Of a stretch of DNA of 64,000 nt, positions 63,186 to 64,000 are shown in pieces. Below the pieces are notes generated by a model, which was given only the letters and a program-made list of their open reading frames with translations, was not told the DNA's origin and did not search any database. The DNA is from Chitinophaga rupis. GTDB taxonomy: Bacteria; Bacteroidota; Bacteroidia; Chitinophagales; Chitinophagaceae. Numbering within the stretch: position 1 is the stretch's first letter; each line of letters opens with the position of its first letter. The stretch covers positions 366,085 through 430,084 of the forward strand of contig NZ_FOBB01000002.1 of NCBI RefSeq assembly GCF_900109685.1. Direction: 5' to 3'. Position numbers and translations under genes: made by a program.

Positions 63186-64000
63186 ATGGGAAAAGATAGA
63201 GAAGGAAGATTTATTCCGCAAAAAGGCAAACCCTCCGGTTCCGGCAAAGAAGGCAACCTGGGCCTCAGACCCACCATTGATGAAGAAGGGTTGAAACGTG
63301 ATGAGGAGATGACGGAGAAATATACTACGGATGAAGATACCCTGGCCCCCAATGTACACATGCGCCACCCCAACCGTAATACGGCAAAAGGAGAGCAGGA
63401 AGAATATGCCGCACAGCAGAAACCGCAGAATACCTATAAGAACCGGTATGATACCAGATCTGCCATAGTAATTCAGGCTGAACCATTACCGGCAACCCTG
63501 GATAGGAATGGCTTTAAAGATCTGGCTCAATACAGGGCGGATCCTTGTATTACCTTATATATGCCTACCCACCGTTCCGGTGTAGAAGTAAATGAACAGC
63601 AGGATGCTATTTTGTTTAAACAATTACTACAGCAGGTACAGCAGCAGCTGGGGCAAAAAGGTTTATCATCTGACAAAATAGAATCTTTATTAAAGCCGGG
63701 TTTTGACCTGTACCATGATGAAACTTTTTGGCGGAGCCAGCAACTTGGCTTAGGTGTATTCATTGCAGATAACTATTTTAAGTATATCCAGCTACCTTTT
63801 GACGTGGCGCAGCAATGTTATATAAACCACTCTTTTCATACCAGCGCATTATTACCGCTGTTAAACAGCAAAGAACAGTTTTACCTGCTGGTACTGAGCA
63901 AGCATAAAGCCACCTTATATGAGGCAGATGCTTTTGGTATGCATAAAGTAGAAGTAGAAGGTATGCCGGATGGTATGTCTGATGTGATACACTTTGAGGA
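63186..64000 (+). CDS. BaeRF-like (archaeo-eukaryotic release-factor-like) protein, 3' end outside window
   Basis: The frame is open from the ATG at 63186 to the window end (271 codons). The first 90 residues are charged and low in hydrophobics (MGKDREGRFIPQKGKPSGSG). A domain from about residue 113 then has PCITLYMPTHRSGVEVNEQQ, a coiled QLLQQVQQQLG stretch, QQLGLGVFIAD and HFTS-like strands. It fits the BaeRF family of bacterial eRF1-like domains that I recall from PCITLYLPTHR-type starts. Family members may act on stalled ribosomes, but functions are mostly predicted. It is divergent from mscS across 82 bp. Confidence 0.6.
   Translation, partial: MGKDREGRFIPQKGKPSGSGKEGNLGLRPTIDEEGLKRDEEMTEKYTTDEDTLAPNVHMRHPNRNTAKGEQEEYAAQQKPQNTYKNRYDTRSAIVIQAEPLPATLDRNGFKDLAQYRADPCITLYMPTHRSGVEVNEQQDAILFKQLLQQVQQQLGQKGLSSDKIESLLKPGFDLYHDETFWRSQQLGLGVFIADNYFKYIQLPFDVAQQCYINHSFHTSALLPLLNSKEQFYLLVLSKHKATLYEADAFGMHKVEVEGMPDGMSDVIHFE

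Overview
The window looks like chromosomal DNA of a Bacteroidota bacterium, most likely in or near Chitinophagaceae. The signs are a type IX secretion cargo with a gliding-motility C-terminal domain beside a PorP/SprF-like protein, promoters of the TAnnTTTG type, a Bacteroidota-type copper and heavy-metal efflux operon, and little use of Shine-Dalgarno sites. I see no rRNA, tRNA, transposase or CRISPR array.

Layout. (1) 1-11221: an incomplete giant surface protein with at least 20 near-identical 111-residue repeats and a type B T9SS sorting domain, followed by a PorP/SprF-like outer-membrane protein and an OmpA-family protein. (2) 11253-16506: an M43-type metalloprotease lipoprotein, an AraC regulator, a formaldehyde dehydrogenase-like enzyme, a GlcG/HbpS-like protein and an exported ChaN/erythromycin-esterase-like protein. 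(3) 16510-45199, all on the minus strand: a complete-looking extracellular contractile injection system (eCIS, related to PVC/Afp/MAC particles). In transcription order it encodes a DUF4255 cap protein, an unrecognised 395-residue protein, sheath, two tube proteins, a DUF5908-like small protein, a LysM tube-baseplate adaptor, VgrG-like spike, PAAR tip, gp25, two very large baseplate wedge proteins, tape measure and AAA+ ATPase, and then a cargo block. (4) 45864-49229: TetR regulator and FabF on the minus strand, then a sugar-porter MFS transporter on the plus strand. (5) 49498-51266: an HMA-AraC fusion regulator and an Xre/RES toxin-antitoxin pair. (6) 51401-61831: a copper and heavy-metal resistance cluster with CopA, an HMA chaperone, a HYC_CC_PP-like protein, CusA split into two frames, a TolC-like channel, two different CusB-like adaptors and a DUF3347 lipoprotein. 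(7) 62018-64000: an MscS channel and the start of a BaeRF-like protein.

The most interesting part is the eCIS cargo block at 16510-25521. Five proteins share an N-terminal module containing a QRKC-x-x-C motif. Four of them continue into a DUF4157 domain (HELTH) and then diverge into different effector ends. These are: a domain closely resembling Streptomyces microbial transglutaminase, with Cys, Asp and His all present; a two-enzyme peptidoglycan hydrolase candidate (M14-like plus VanY-like M15B); a zinc phospholipase C/P1-nuclease-like domain; and an unrecognised eight-cysteine domain. The fifth keeps the CxxC module, loses DUF4157 and carries a HEFGH metalloprotease-like domain. A small lipoprotein sits between two of the effectors. 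I see no dedicated tail-fibre gene. One baseplate protein instead carries a long Ala/Lys/Glu-rich tail.

All functional calls rest on motifs read by eye and on memory of the families. No database search was run.
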